Shown: piece after piece, positions 13,601 through 21,308 of the stretch
Layout of the letters: each line of letters begins with the position of its first letter
Numbering within the stretch: the stretch's first letter is position 1
Assembly (NCBI GenBank): GCA_016713875.1
Contig: JADJOI010000003.1
Coordinates: 3,658,001 to 3,722,000 of the forward strand
Direction: 5' to 3'
Source: Flavobacteriales bacterium
GTDB lineage: Bacteria; Bacteroidota; Bacteroidia; Flavobacteriales_F; PHOS-HE28
DNA length: 64,000 nt
Translations under genes and position numbers: made by a program
The notes under the pieces: generated by a model
Database searches by the model: none
What the model was told of the DNA's origin: nothing
The model's input: only the letters and a program-made list of their open reading frames with translations

Positions 13601-14134
13601 CTTGTGGAACTTCGGAGCACGATCACGCCCACGGTCGTTCTCGCCACACGCGCCGCGCTCGTTCAGCGCGACGGGGATGTGGTGGACGTGGACGGTGCAT
13701 CGCCGATCGCCTTGCTCGCCCCGCCCGGGAGCTATCTTGTAGCGGTGCGCCATCGCGACCATCTCGGCACAATGACCGCCAATGCGGCCACACTGTCCAC
13801 TTCAACAGCAAGCATCGACTTCACGGACCCGGCAACGCCTGTCTTTGGAATGAACGGACGGAAGCAGGTTGGAGCGAAGATGCTTCTCTGGCCCGGCGAT
13901 GCCACCGGCGATGGCCGGGTGAAGTACGCTGGTTCGGCGAACGACCGCGATGCCGTGCTGAGCGCCGTGGGCGGAGGCACGCCCACCAACACGGTGAACA
14001 ACGTGTACGACCGGCGCGATGTGAACCTCGATGGCAGCATCAAGTACACGGGCAGCGCCAACGACCGGGATGTGATCCTGCAGACGATCGGAGGCACGGT
14101 GCCGACGGCGACACGAACGCAGCAATTGCCATGA
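10661..14134 (+). CDS. secreted M36 (fungalysin) family zinc metallopeptidase with CARDB-like, MAM-like and QLP module domains
   Basis: A 1157-residue exported protease. After the signal peptide comes an FTP-type propeptide (about residues 40-120), then the M36 catalytic domain with zinc motif H420-E-Y-G-H424 and third ligand E448 in GEGWSDYLAL. Downstream are a CARDB-like adhesion/linker domain (about 625-730), a region resembling a MAM or jellyroll domain, and the shared C-terminal QLP module (about 911-1157) with two dockerin-like repeats ending TRTQQLP. All catalytic residues are present, so it is probably an active extracellular protease. Its stop overlaps the start of the next gene (ATGA), suggesting translational coupling. 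Confidence 0.9.
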   Translation: MTILLFRCAFAVGLSACAALFAAAQQKAPGALTAARAQLVREGLAPADLEHLRVTDSYVDAGTYIRHTWMKQQWLGIDIFNSEVAMHQRCDGEVVYITHRTIEGLEAEAGPSQPAIHAAAALRIVLEQDGVGAMMPAITGHDAQRHRWTFDGTAFAGEEPFAELVWIAAGDALWLAWNVNYYQAGGAHWWNVRIDARTGKELERNDWMVTGCGPVEHGHEPAASMPVVALPAAPNDYRILSLPVESPSHGARSIINAPWSLAPIASPFGWHDTNGVAGADHTITRGNNVYASEDANADDVPGYSPTSPTLDFDYTLNLANAPVTYRDAAITNLFVQCNIMHDVFYRYGFDEVAGNFQSNNYGRGGAENDFVFADAQDGLTMNNGSFGTPPDGMSGRAQIYLWNVTTPQRDGDLDNGLVTHEYGHGISNRLVGGPSNANTLANQDQPGEGWSDYLALMMTMEPGDQGTDARGLDTYLLGQPITGAGVRPYKYSTNPAVNSLTYAATNSSATLPGAHGIGTMWCSVLWDMTWALIAQYGFSADLYNGNAGNNISLQLVIDGMKYTPASPGFVDARDGILMADQIRYNGAHQNLIWTVFAARGLGFSANQGNPYWRFDQVEAFDMPSSSNVGVRSPHTPMAGVFTDCQNGLPLTVDVRNNGLQTQGNFNVSYRLDGGVPVTQLFSGTLVPGASAPVSFPGTLTLGSYGVHTIKTWTSLAADQYHADDTLTFTINWQANASPPVNANAEDALLPPTGWVVENPDGLYTWSNVTLAMGANCAATRAFRMNFRTYYAPGQVDRLVSPLINLAGSAGTRLQFHHAYAPYGSGLDDGLLVQISTDCGQNWSTLWSAYGAALGTAPQMTSTYVPTACNQWLLHDIDISAYDGQLVRIRFVGETHFGNDLFLDNIAVVNNGLRLSMKVLLDGPYDGNTLLMRDDLRATALLPANEPYTALGFVQASDGGGEAIQPAVASATGNNAVVDWVLVELRSTITPTVVLATRAALVQRDGDVVDVDGASPIALLAPPGSYLVAVRHRDHLGTMTANAATLSTSTASIDFTDPATPVFGMNGRKQVGAKMLLWPGDATGDGRVKYAGSANDRDAVLSAVGGGTPTNTVNNVYDRRDVNLDGSIKYTGSANDRDVILQTIGGTVPTATRTQQLP
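14002..14115 (+). repeat. 114-bp exact repeat, copy B (paired with 10474-10587)
   Basis: Identical to the copy at 10474-10587. It encodes the second dockerin-like repeat of the M36 protease. The corresponding part of the next gene (about 15430-15555) is visibly similar but has many silent changes. Confidence 0.85.
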
Positions 14135-15561
14135 CACGATCGTTCATCCTGCTCGCACTCTGCGGACTGCCCGGTCTCCTGGCGGCGCAATGCCAGATAT
14201 CGTCGTACTCCCTCTCGGCGAACTGCGCACAGCACGCCCCCTTGGCAAGTGTGGTCCTGTCGGGAGGGACGCCGCCCTACCAGCTCGTGTTCACCGGGTG
14301 GAACGGCCCTGTCTGGACCGCTCAGAGCCCTCAGAACGGGCTGTTCACCACCTCCCTGCCCACGTGGCCTTCCATTCTTGAGCCGCCTGTTGCGCTGCAG
14401 GTGACGGATGCGCAAGGCTGCGTGGCCAACTCCAGTGCGTTCTACATCATCCACGTGGCCGCGATGCCTGAGGTGTGGTTCGAGTTCGCGTGTGGCGGCA
14501 GTGCAGCGGACCTCTATTGGAACGGCCTGTTCAGCGTAGCCGGATCCCCCGGTCAACAATCTCCCTGTGGTTTCGGTGAGTATCAGGTCACCGGCCTTCA
14601 GGGGTTCGACCAAAGTGGGACGGTCGCGGCCGGCTGGACCCAGGTGATGCCCGGGATCTGGCGCTTCAACACCTCACTGCCCTTGGGCTCCAGCTACATG
14701 GTGCGGATCTGGCCATCGGGGTCGCCGACCGGCTGTTCAGCCGGTCCTCTGTTCTATTGCAACGATGCAGGAGGCATATCGGTCCCGGTGGCCCCGACGG
14801 ATTGTGGGGTGCGGTTCCAGATGCGCGCCGCCCTGGCCGGGGCGCTGCCGAGCGGCACGCTGATGACCGATGCCTTGCGCACCGCCAACCTGATCCCGCT
14901 GACAGAACCCTATACCGCGCTCGGTCACGTCTACGCCGGCCAGCCCTCCAACCTCACGATCCCCGCGAGCGTTTTGACCACCACGGGGAACGACGCCATC
15001 GTGGACTGGATGGTGGTGGAACTGCGCGCAGAAGCTTCGCCGGGGACGGTGGTCTACTCCGAGCCCGTCCTGATCCAACGGGACGGCGATATCGTGGATG
15101 TGTCCGGTGCATCGATCACGGTGAGGGCACCGGTGCCTGCCGGGAAGTACCATGTGGCCGTGCGCCATCGGAACCACCTCGGTGTCATGACCGCTGGTGC
15201 CATTTGGTTGAGCGGTTCGTCCTTCTTGAGCACGGTCCTTATCAACTTCCGCTCCGCGCTCCTCTCCGTACATGGCGTTGAGCCACGGAAGACGGTCGGT
15301 ACGGTGCAGTGCCTATGGCCCGGCGAGGCCACTGGCGACGGGGTGGTGAAGTACACGGGCGGAGCCAACGACCGCGATGCCGTGCTGAACGCCATCGGGG
15401 GAACCACGCCCACCAGCACTGTGAACAACGTGTATGATCGCCGCGATGTGAACCTTGATGGCAACATCAAATACACCGGTGCTGCGAATGATCGTGATGT
15501 GATCCTGCAGACGATCGGGGGCACGGTGCCGACGACGACACGAACGCAGCAATTGCCCTAG
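14131..15561 (+). CDS. secreted protein with C-terminal dockerin-like 'QLP' module (copy 3)
   Basis: A 476-residue exported protein. A signal peptide (FILLALCGLPGLLAAQC) leads into a region with VVLSGGTPPYQLVF, the SprB/PKD-like repeat style also seen in the gene at 9158, a cysteine-containing middle part, and the QLP module from about residue 223 (LTEPYTALGH, TGNDAIVDWMVVELR, IQRDGDIVDVSG, VAVRHRNHLGVMT, then two NDRD repeats) ending TRTQQLP. The ATG overlaps the previous stop by four bases, and its own 3' end overlaps the convergent cupredoxin gene by four bases. Start chosen for the clean signal peptide. Function unknown. Confidence 0.8.
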   Translation: MTRSFILLALCGLPGLLAAQCQISSYSLSANCAQHAPLASVVLSGGTPPYQLVFTGWNGPVWTAQSPQNGLFTTSLPTWPSILEPPVALQVTDAQGCVANSSAFYIIHVAAMPEVWFEFACGGSAADLYWNGLFSVAGSPGQQSPCGFGEYQVTGLQGFDQSGTVAAGWTQVMPGIWRFNTSLPLGSSYMVRIWPSGSPTGCSAGPLFYCNDAGGISVPVAPTDCGVRFQMRAALAGALPSGTLMTDALRTANLIPLTEPYTALGHVYAGQPSNLTIPASVLTTTGNDAIVDWMVVELRAEASPGTVVYSEPVLIQRDGDIVDVSGASITVRAPVPAGKYHVAVRHRNHLGVMTAGAIWLSGSSFLSTVLINFRSALLSVHGVEPRKTVGTVQCLWPGEATGDGVVKYTGGANDRDAVLNAIGGTTPTSTVNNVYDRRDVNLDGNIKYTGAANDRDVILQTIGGTVPTTTRTQQLP

Positions 15562-16154
15562 TCCACGACCGACACCCGGCTCCGGAGCACACCGCGCGCG
15601 TCCTCGACGGTCAGCAGGTAGCCGCCCGGAGGAAGATGTCCGGTCGGCAAGCTGATGGTGCGGTCACGCAGCACGTGCTCGATGGCGACCACGGCACCGG
15701 TGGGAGCGATGATCCGGACGGTGGCCGGCACCGCACGCAAGGGCACGATCAACCGGTCGGTGGCAGGGTTCGGGTAGGCGTGAAGGGCATCGCTCCCCAC
15801 CTCCGGGGACCCCATCGGCGCGTTGGGCGCCACCAGCAGCACGCCCTTCATGCCCATGAAGCCGTGCGGTTCACACACGAAGTGGTAGGTGCCGGCCGTA
15901 TCGATGGCGAAGGTGCTGTCCTGGCCGAGCGCGGTCTGGAAGCCGCCGTTGGGGATGGCGAAATTGAGCAGCCAATTGGCCTCGCTCACTTGCAGCATGT
16001 TGTGCATCTGCTGCGTCTGGAAACGCACGCTGTCGCCCACGACCATCACCAGTGTGTCCGGCTGGAAGTAGTGGTCGAGCCCGCGGATGAGGTGGGCTGT
16101 CTGGGCGTGCGCGACCACGCCGAGCAGCAGGGCGGGAAGGGCCAGAGAACGCAC
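15558..16154 (-). CDS. secreted plastocyanin-like cupredoxin with T9SS type A sorting domain
   Basis: A 198-residue exported protein. A signal peptide (LALPALLLGVVAHAQ) precedes a small blue-copper-type domain at about residues 20-108, with candidate type 1 copper ligands His in QQMHNM, Cys and His in FVCEPHGF, and Met in MGMKG. A T9SS C-terminal domain follows, beginning near LHAYPNPATDRLIVPL. It probably carries a copper centre and acts in extracellular or surface electron transfer or metal binding; redox activity is inferred from ligand geometry only. It is convergent with, and overlaps by four bases, the preceding gene. Confidence 0.83.
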   Translation of the reverse strand: MRSLALPALLLGVVAHAQTAHLIRGLDHYFQPDTLVMVVGDSVRFQTQQMHNMLQVSEANWLLNFAIPNGGFQTALGQDSTFAIDTAGTYHFVCEPHGFMGMKGVLLVAPNAPMGSPEVGSDALHAYPNPATDRLIVPLRAVPATVRIIAPTGAVVAIEHVLRDRTISLPTGHLPPGGYLLTVEDARGVLRSRVSVVD

Positions 16155-16205
16155 GGCGCAAAGGAACGGCGGGGCCGATGGTTTGGCGCTTCCATCCGGA
16201 GGGGC

Positions 16206-16213
16206 TAGGTTTG
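16206..16213 (+). promoter_or_regulatory. -7 promoter element upstream of the interrupted secreted-protein gene
   Basis: TAGGTTTG matches TAnnTTTG and lies 18 nt before the ATG at 16232. It supports initiation at the signal-peptide ATG rather than at the ATG (16310) after the internal stop. Confidence 0.6.
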
Positions 16214-16231
16214 TCGACTTATTTCGATACC

Positions 16232-17971
16232 ATGAAGCACATGCTCCTGCTCGCCGCAGCGCTGCTGGCGACCTGCGTGATCCGCAACACGGCCGGCGCG
16301 GAGCCGTAGATGAACAACCCCGGCTTCGAGAACTGGCAGAACCTGGGCACGGGCACCGAGGAGCCCACCGACTGGAGCTCGATCAAGACGAGCGATGGCG
16401 GCAGTATCATCAACAACTTGGCACCACAGACATGCTGGCGCAGCACCGACTTCCATAGCGGCAGCTATTCCGTGCGGTTGAAGACCGCCAGCACGGCCTT
16501 CGGACCGGCCAACGGCACGCTCACCTGCGGACGGGTGCACGCGGAGTTCACGCCGGCCAATGGATACGTGTTCACCGATGCGGCGGACGCGCAGTGGAAC
16601 CAGACCATGACCAGCCGGCCGGACAGTCTGGTGGGTTGGTTCAAGGCGACGCCGCAGCCAGGCGATGAAGGCAAGGTGGAGGCCATTCTGCATACCGGCG
16701 CCGGTCGACTGCCCGAGAACGGCACTCTGCCCAACTGGGTGGCGCGCGCTCGGTGGATCGCGCCCACCGCGGTCGTGAGCAACTGGACCCGGTTCAGCGT
16801 GCCCTTCACCTACTATAACGGCGGTACGCCGAGCCACATCCTGATGGTGCTCACCAGTGGCGACAGCTTGGTGACGGTGGTGGACAGCGAGAGCTGGTAC
16901 GATGATATCGCCCTGATCTACAACGTGACGGCGGCACCGAGCGTGAACAACGTGGCGCTGAACGGCACGGACCCTGTGCAGATCACGGTGAACTACAGCA
17001 CGGGCGGCATCCCCACCGGCAGCACGCTCTTCACCGCCCAGCTCAGCGACGCCAACGGCAGCTTCGCGAACCCGACCAGCATCGGCTTCATCGGCAGCAC
17101 CGCGGCCACGGGTGCCATCAGCTGCAGCATCCCTGGCAACACGCCGCCCGGTTCCGGCTACCGCATCCGCGTCAGCACGCCCAGCGCCTTCTATGCCCCG
17201 GTGAGCGTGCCTTTCACCATCACTGGCGGTGCGGTGGTGCGCGTGGCCGCCAAGGTGTTCCTGGATGGCCCGTACGTGAGCGGCACCCAGCTGATGAACG
17301 ACAACCTGCGCAACCTGGGGATCATCCCCACCGTGGAGCCGTACACGGGCATCGGCTATACGCACGTGGGCGGTGGTGGTGAGAGCGTCACCGCACCCGT
17401 GTTGGCCGTCACCGGCAACAACGCCATCGTGGACTGGGTGGTGCTGGAGCTTCGCGACAAGAACAACAGCGCCTCGTTGCTGCGCACGCGCACGGCGCTG
17501 GTGCAGCGTGACGGCGACGTGGTGGACGTGGACGGCGTGTCCAGCGTGCCGTTCTCCGTAGCGGCGGACAACTACTTCGTGGCGGTGCGCCACCGGAACC
17601 ACCTGGGGTGCATGACGGCCACGAGCATCGCGCTGAGCGGCACGGCGGCCGCGGTGGACTTCACCAACAACGCCACGGCCACCTTCGGCACGAACGCGCG
17701 ACGGGTGAACGGTGCGCGCAGCACGTTGTGGACGGGCAATGCGCGGCGGGACAACGTGGTGAAGTACACCGGCAGCAACAACGACCGCGACGTGATCCTG
17801 ACGGCCATCGGCGGCACGGTTCCCACGGCCACTGTTGCAGGGTATCGCTTGGAGGACGTGAACATGGACGGCACCACCAAGTACGCCGGTGGTTCGAACG
17901 ATCGCGACCTCATCCTTCAGGTGATCGGCGGCACGGTGCCCACGGCCACCAAGGTGGAGCAGCTGCCTTGA
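16232..17971 (+). pseudogene. secreted protein with QLP module (copy 4), interrupted by an in-frame TAG after the signal peptide
   Basis: The ATG at 16232 starts a good signal peptide (HMLLLAAALLATCV) that runs 25 codons to TAG at 16307-16309. The very next codon is ATG in the same frame, followed by 553 open codons beginning NNPGFENWQNL, a typical mature N-terminus for carbohydrate-binding-like jellyroll domains of secreted Bacteroidota proteins. The C-terminal ~245 residues are the QLP module (VFLDGPYVSG, TGNNAIVDW, QRDGDVVDVDG, two NDRD repeats, end TKVEQLP). A CAG-to-TAG change would explain it. Either the gene is a one-substitution pseudogene, or the TAG is read through, or re-initiation yields an unexported protein, or it is a sequence error. 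The body of the reading frame is otherwise intact. Confidence 0.75.
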
Positions 17972-17984
17972 TCGGGGAGGCTGC

Positions 17985-18950
17985 TCAATGCTGGAGCGGC
18001 CGCTTCTTGATCATGCCTCCCCGCGTATCCTTCACGGGGCTCATCACCACAAAGGCGTTGGGGTCGATCTTCTCGATCTCGGTGAGGATCTTGCTCAGCT
18101 CCAGGCGGGTGATCACACAGTAGATGATCTCCGTGTCGAAGCTGTGGCCCGTCTTTCCGAAGCCGCGCTTGCCGGTGTAGACGGTGAGCCCTCGGCCCAT
18201 CACCGTACCGATCATGTGGCGCATCTCCTCGTGGTGCGGGCTGATGATGGTGAGGCCGGTGTACTCCTCGATGCCCTCGATCACGAAGTCCACCGTCTTG
18301 CTGGCGGCCAGGTAGGTCACCATGGCGTACAGCGCGGTCTCCACGCCCAGGAGCCACGCCGCCACGCCGAAGATCACCACATTGATCACCATGATGATGT
18401 CGCCGATGGTGGTGCCCAGCTTTCGGCTGAGCGCCAGGGCGAGCACTTCGGTGCCGTCGATCACGGAGCCGCCCCGCACGGCCAGCCCGATGCCGGCGCC
18501 GAGGAAGAAGCCGCCGAACACGGCCACCAGGAGCTTGTCGTGCGTCACATCGGGGAAATGCACCGCGGCGGTGACCAGCGCCAGACCGCCGATGGCGGCG
18601 GTGGTCTTCAGGGCGAATTCGCGCCCGATGGTGCGGTAGGCCACCACCATGAAGGGGGCGTTCACCAGCACCAGGAGCAGTGCAAGAGGCAGCTCGGTGA
18701 GCCGAACGGCCAGCAGCGCGATGCCGGTGGCACCGCCATCGATGAAGGCATTGGGGATGAGAAACCCCTCGAGCCCGAAGGCGGCGCTGAAGATGCCCAG
18801 TGTCATGAAGAGCACGTCCTTCACCTGTCGGCGGAAGCCCACCCGCAGCGCTTGAAGACGGCGCGCCCGGCGGTAGCGGCTGCGCTCCTTTTCCACGCTG
18901 GAGGGCACGGGCAGCTGACGGATCAGTGCGCGGCGCGGCGAGGACTTCAT
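17985..18950 (-). CDS. YitT family membrane protein (DUF161 plus DUF2179)
   Basis: A 321-residue integral membrane protein. A basic N-terminus of about 40 residues is followed by five or six hydrophobic segments (for example FMTLGIFSAAFGLEGFLIP and the glycine-rich GGFFLGAGIGLAVRGG) and a soluble C-terminal DUF2179 domain (LTVYTGKRGFGKTGHSF). The family is widespread in Bacteroidota; its transport role is not established. Its start overlaps the stop of the Ppx/GppA gene by four bases (ATGA), so the two are probably co-translated. Confidence 0.9.
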   Translation of the reverse strand: MKSSPRRALIRQLPVPSSVEKERSRYRRARRLQALRVGFRRQVKDVLFMTLGIFSAAFGLEGFLIPNAFIDGGATGIALLAVRLTELPLALLLVLVNAPFMVVAYRTIGREFALKTTAAIGGLALVTAAVHFPDVTHDKLLVAVFGGFFLGAGIGLAVRGGSVIDGTEVLALALSRKLGTTIGDIIMVINVVIFGVAAWLLGVETALYAMVTYLAASKTVDFVIEGIEEYTGLTIISPHHEEMRHMIGTVMGRGLTVYTGKRGFGKTGHSFDTEIIYCVITRLELSKILTEIEKIDPNAFVVMSPVKDTRGGMIKKRPLQH

Positions 18951-19891
18951 GGCCCGGAAGGTAGCTCCTTCAGCACGCGCCAGGCGGCGCCCTCCTTCAG
19001 GGCGAAGCGGCTCCAGGCCAGCGCACGGATACCGCCGGCGGTGAGCACGCGGTCGATGGCCACCAGACCGCAGGCGATGTGGTCCACGCGGTGGGCGGGG
19101 AGCCCGGGCACTGCGCTGCGTTCTGCGCGCGCCATGCGCATCAGCCCGTCCTTCAATTGCGCGAAGGCCAGGTCGTCGAAGGTGAGGGTCAGTGCGTCGG
19201 CGGACAGTTCCTCACCCTGTGCGTGGGCCACCATGGCGGCCAGGCTGTCGAAGCTGCCGGCGCTGCCGATCAGCAGGTGCGGCTCATGCCGGTCGATCAC
19301 GGCCCAGAGGGGCTCCAGGCGGTCGTCCAGGTGGGCGGCCAGCCTCAGCTCCTCCTCCACGGTGGGGGGGTCGCTGAAGGGCACGCGGGTGCGCAGGCGG
19401 GTGACACCCAGTTCGAAGCTGCGCTTCCACATGAGGGCATGGCGGGTGGCCAGGATGAACTCCATGCTGCCCCCGCCGATGTCCATCACCAGCGCGGGCC
19501 GGTCGGTGAGGGGTACCGCGAGACGCACTCCGTCCAGGATCAGCTCCGCCTCGGTGTCGCCGTCCACCACCGCCACGGTGAGAGCGAAGGCCGCGTGCAC
19601 CTTGCGCAGGAACTCGCTGCTGTTGCGGGCGTGCCGCAGGGCCGAGGTGCCGATGGCGCGGATGCGCACCACACCGAGGCCGCGCGCCACCGCCAGAAGG
19701 TCATGCAACGCGTCCAGCCCGCGCGCCATGGCCTCTTCGGTGAGCGTTCCGTCCTCGATCCCGCGGCCCAGGAACACAGGCCGCTCGCTGCTGTGCAGCA
19801 CGGTCATGCCGTTCCCGGGACCGCCCGTCGCCACGAGCTGGTTGAAGGTGTTGGTGCCCAGGTCGAGCACCGCGATGGGCGGGATGTGCAT
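18947..19891 (-). CDS. Ppx/GppA family phosphatase (exopolyphosphatase-like)
   Basis: A 314-residue member of the ASKHA-fold Ppx/GppA family, which hydrolyses polyphosphate or pppGpp. The phosphate-binding motifs are visible: AVLDLGTNTFNQLVAT near the N-terminus, AIGTSALRHARNS, VVDGDTEAELI and MDIGGGSMEFIL. The length corresponds to the short single-module bacterial form without the C-terminal HD-like domain. It lies between the NatB-like permease gene upstream and the YitT gene it overlaps. Whether Ppx or GppA activity dominates cannot be decided from sequence. Confidence 0.9.
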   Translation of the reverse strand: MHIPPIAVLDLGTNTFNQLVATGGPGNGMTVLHSSERPVFLGRGIEDGTLTEEAMARGLDALHDLLAVARGLGVVRIRAIGTSALRHARNSSEFLRKVHAAFALTVAVVDGDTEAELILDGVRLAVPLTDRPALVMDIGGGSMEFILATRHALMWKRSFELGVTRLRTRVPFSDPPTVEEELRLAAHLDDRLEPLWAVIDRHEPHLLIGSAGSFDSLAAMVAHAQGEELSADALTLTFDDLAFAQLKDGLMRMARAERSAVPGLPAHRVDHIACGLVAIDRVLTAGGIRALAWSRFALKEGAAWRVLKELPSGP

Positions 19892-19916
19892 CGGTCGTTC
19901 AGTTCAGCTGCAGAAG

Positions 19917-19954
19917 CACATGCACCTCTGCTCACATGCGCACATGGTCACATG
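19917..19954. repeat. CACATG-rich intergenic repeat, copy A
   Basis: A short run of CACATG hexamers (CACATGCGCACATGG, then TCACATG) in the 81-bp gap between two minus-strand genes. An 18-base core ATGyGCACATGGyCACATG is shared with the gap at 31636-31673. CACATG/CATGTG is its own near-palindrome. Function unknown. Confidence 0.5.
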
Positions 19955-19972
19955 CTCGCAGGGGCAGATGTC

Positions 19973-21295
19973 CTACCCTTTGTAGAACAGCCACCGGCCC
20001 ATTTCGCGCCAGCTCACCTTCTTGCCGTACATGAGGATGCCGGTGCGGTAGATGCGGCCGGCGAGCCAGGTGGTGAACACGAAGGTGCCCACGAGCAGCA
20101 CCATGCTCAGCACGAGCTGCCAGGGGGTCTCGAGCACGCTGCCCATGGCCACGCGCACCATCATCACCACCGGGCTGGTGAAGGGGATGATGGAGCCCCA
20201 GAAGACCAAGGGGCTGCCCGGGTTGGTGATGGCCATCTGCGCGATGAAGATGGCGACGATCATGGGCAGGGTGACGGGGAACATGAACTGCTGCGTGTCG
20301 GTCTCGCTGTCCACGGCGCTGCCCACGGCGGCGAACAGGGAGCTGTACAGCAGGTAGCCGGCCAGGAAGTAGAACACGAACATGCCCAGCACGAAGGGGA
20401 TGTTGAGGCGGCGCACCACCTCCATCACCTTGTTGCGGTCCGGGGCCTGGGCGCCGGCCTCCTTCATCAGCTCAGCCTGCAGTTCACCGGTCATCTGCTG
20501 TTCGGCCAGCACCTCGCGCGGGTCAAGGCGGTCCTTCATCAGCAGGGCGGTGCCGGCGGTCATCAGGGTGGCGGTAAGGGCGATCCAGATGGTGAACTGG
20601 GCCAGGCCCACGAGCGCGATACCGATGATCTTGCCCATCATCAGCTGGAAGGGCTTCACGCTGCTGATGAGCACCTCCACGATGCGGTTGCTCTTCTCCT
20701 CCAGCACGCCGCGCATCACCTGCACGGCGTAGAGGAACACAAAGAAGAACATGATATAGCCGAAGCCGAAGCCCACGGCGGCCAGCACCTGTTCGTAGCT
20801 CTCCTCGCCGGCCTTGTCGATGTCGAAGAGCTGCACGTTCAGCGCGGTCCTGATGCGGGCGTAGGTGTCGGGGTCCACGTTGTTCACGCGCAACTTCTCG
20901 CGTTCGAGGGTGCGCTCCAGTTCGCTCTGGACGGTGCGTTGCACGTTCAGGCTGGGCAGGTCCTTGTAGAAGAGCTGGATGGTGTTGGTCTCCAGGATGG
21001 CCTCGTTGACCTCGATCATAAGCGTGTAGGGGGAGGCCTTGAAAGCCGAGTCGCTCAGCTCGTCGTAGCCGTAGAAGAACCGCACCTTATCGGTGTCGCG
21101 CAGCTTGCCCGTCACCACATGGGGCTTGTCCACCACCATCACCAGGTGGTCGTCGCTCTCCTGCATGCCCAGGTACACCAGGCCCACCATGGTGCCGGCG
21201 ATCAGCAGCGGCCCCAGGATGGTCATGATCAGGAAGCTCGGTTTCCGCACGCGGGTGATGAACTCGCGCCGGATGATGAGGAGGATCTTGTTCAT
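19973..21295 (-). CDS. ABC-2 type transporter permease (NatB-like)
   Basis: A 440-residue permease. One N-terminal transmembrane helix (FLIMTILGPLLIAGTMVGLVY) is followed by a large extracytoplasmic domain (about residues 45-175) and then five C-terminal hydrophobic segments, the NatB/ABC-2 exporter layout. It pairs with the ATP-binding protein gene just upstream (13-bp gap), forming an exporter whose substrate is not evident; NatAB homologues export sodium, but that role cannot be read from sequence. The start MNKILLIIRREF is typical of the family. Confidence 0.9.
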   Translation of the reverse strand: MNKILLIIRREFITRVRKPSFLIMTILGPLLIAGTMVGLVYLGMQESDDHLVMVVDKPHVVTGKLRDTDKVRFFYGYDELSDSAFKASPYTLMIEVNEAILETNTIQLFYKDLPSLNVQRTVQSELERTLEREKLRVNNVDPDTYARIRTALNVQLFDIDKAGEESYEQVLAAVGFGFGYIMFFFVFLYAVQVMRGVLEEKSNRIVEVLISSVKPFQLMMGKIIGIALVGLAQFTIWIALTATLMTAGTALLMKDRLDPREVLAEQQMTGELQAELMKEAGAQAPDRNKVMEVVRRLNIPFVLGMFVFYFLAGYLLYSSLFAAVGSAVDSETDTQQFMFPVTLPMIVAIFIAQMAITNPGSPLVFWGSIIPFTSPVVMMVRVAMGSVLETPWQLVLSMVLLVGTFVFTTWLAGRIYRTGILMYGKKVSWREMGRWLFYKG

Positions 21296-21308
21296 GGCGG
21301 GGGGCGGT

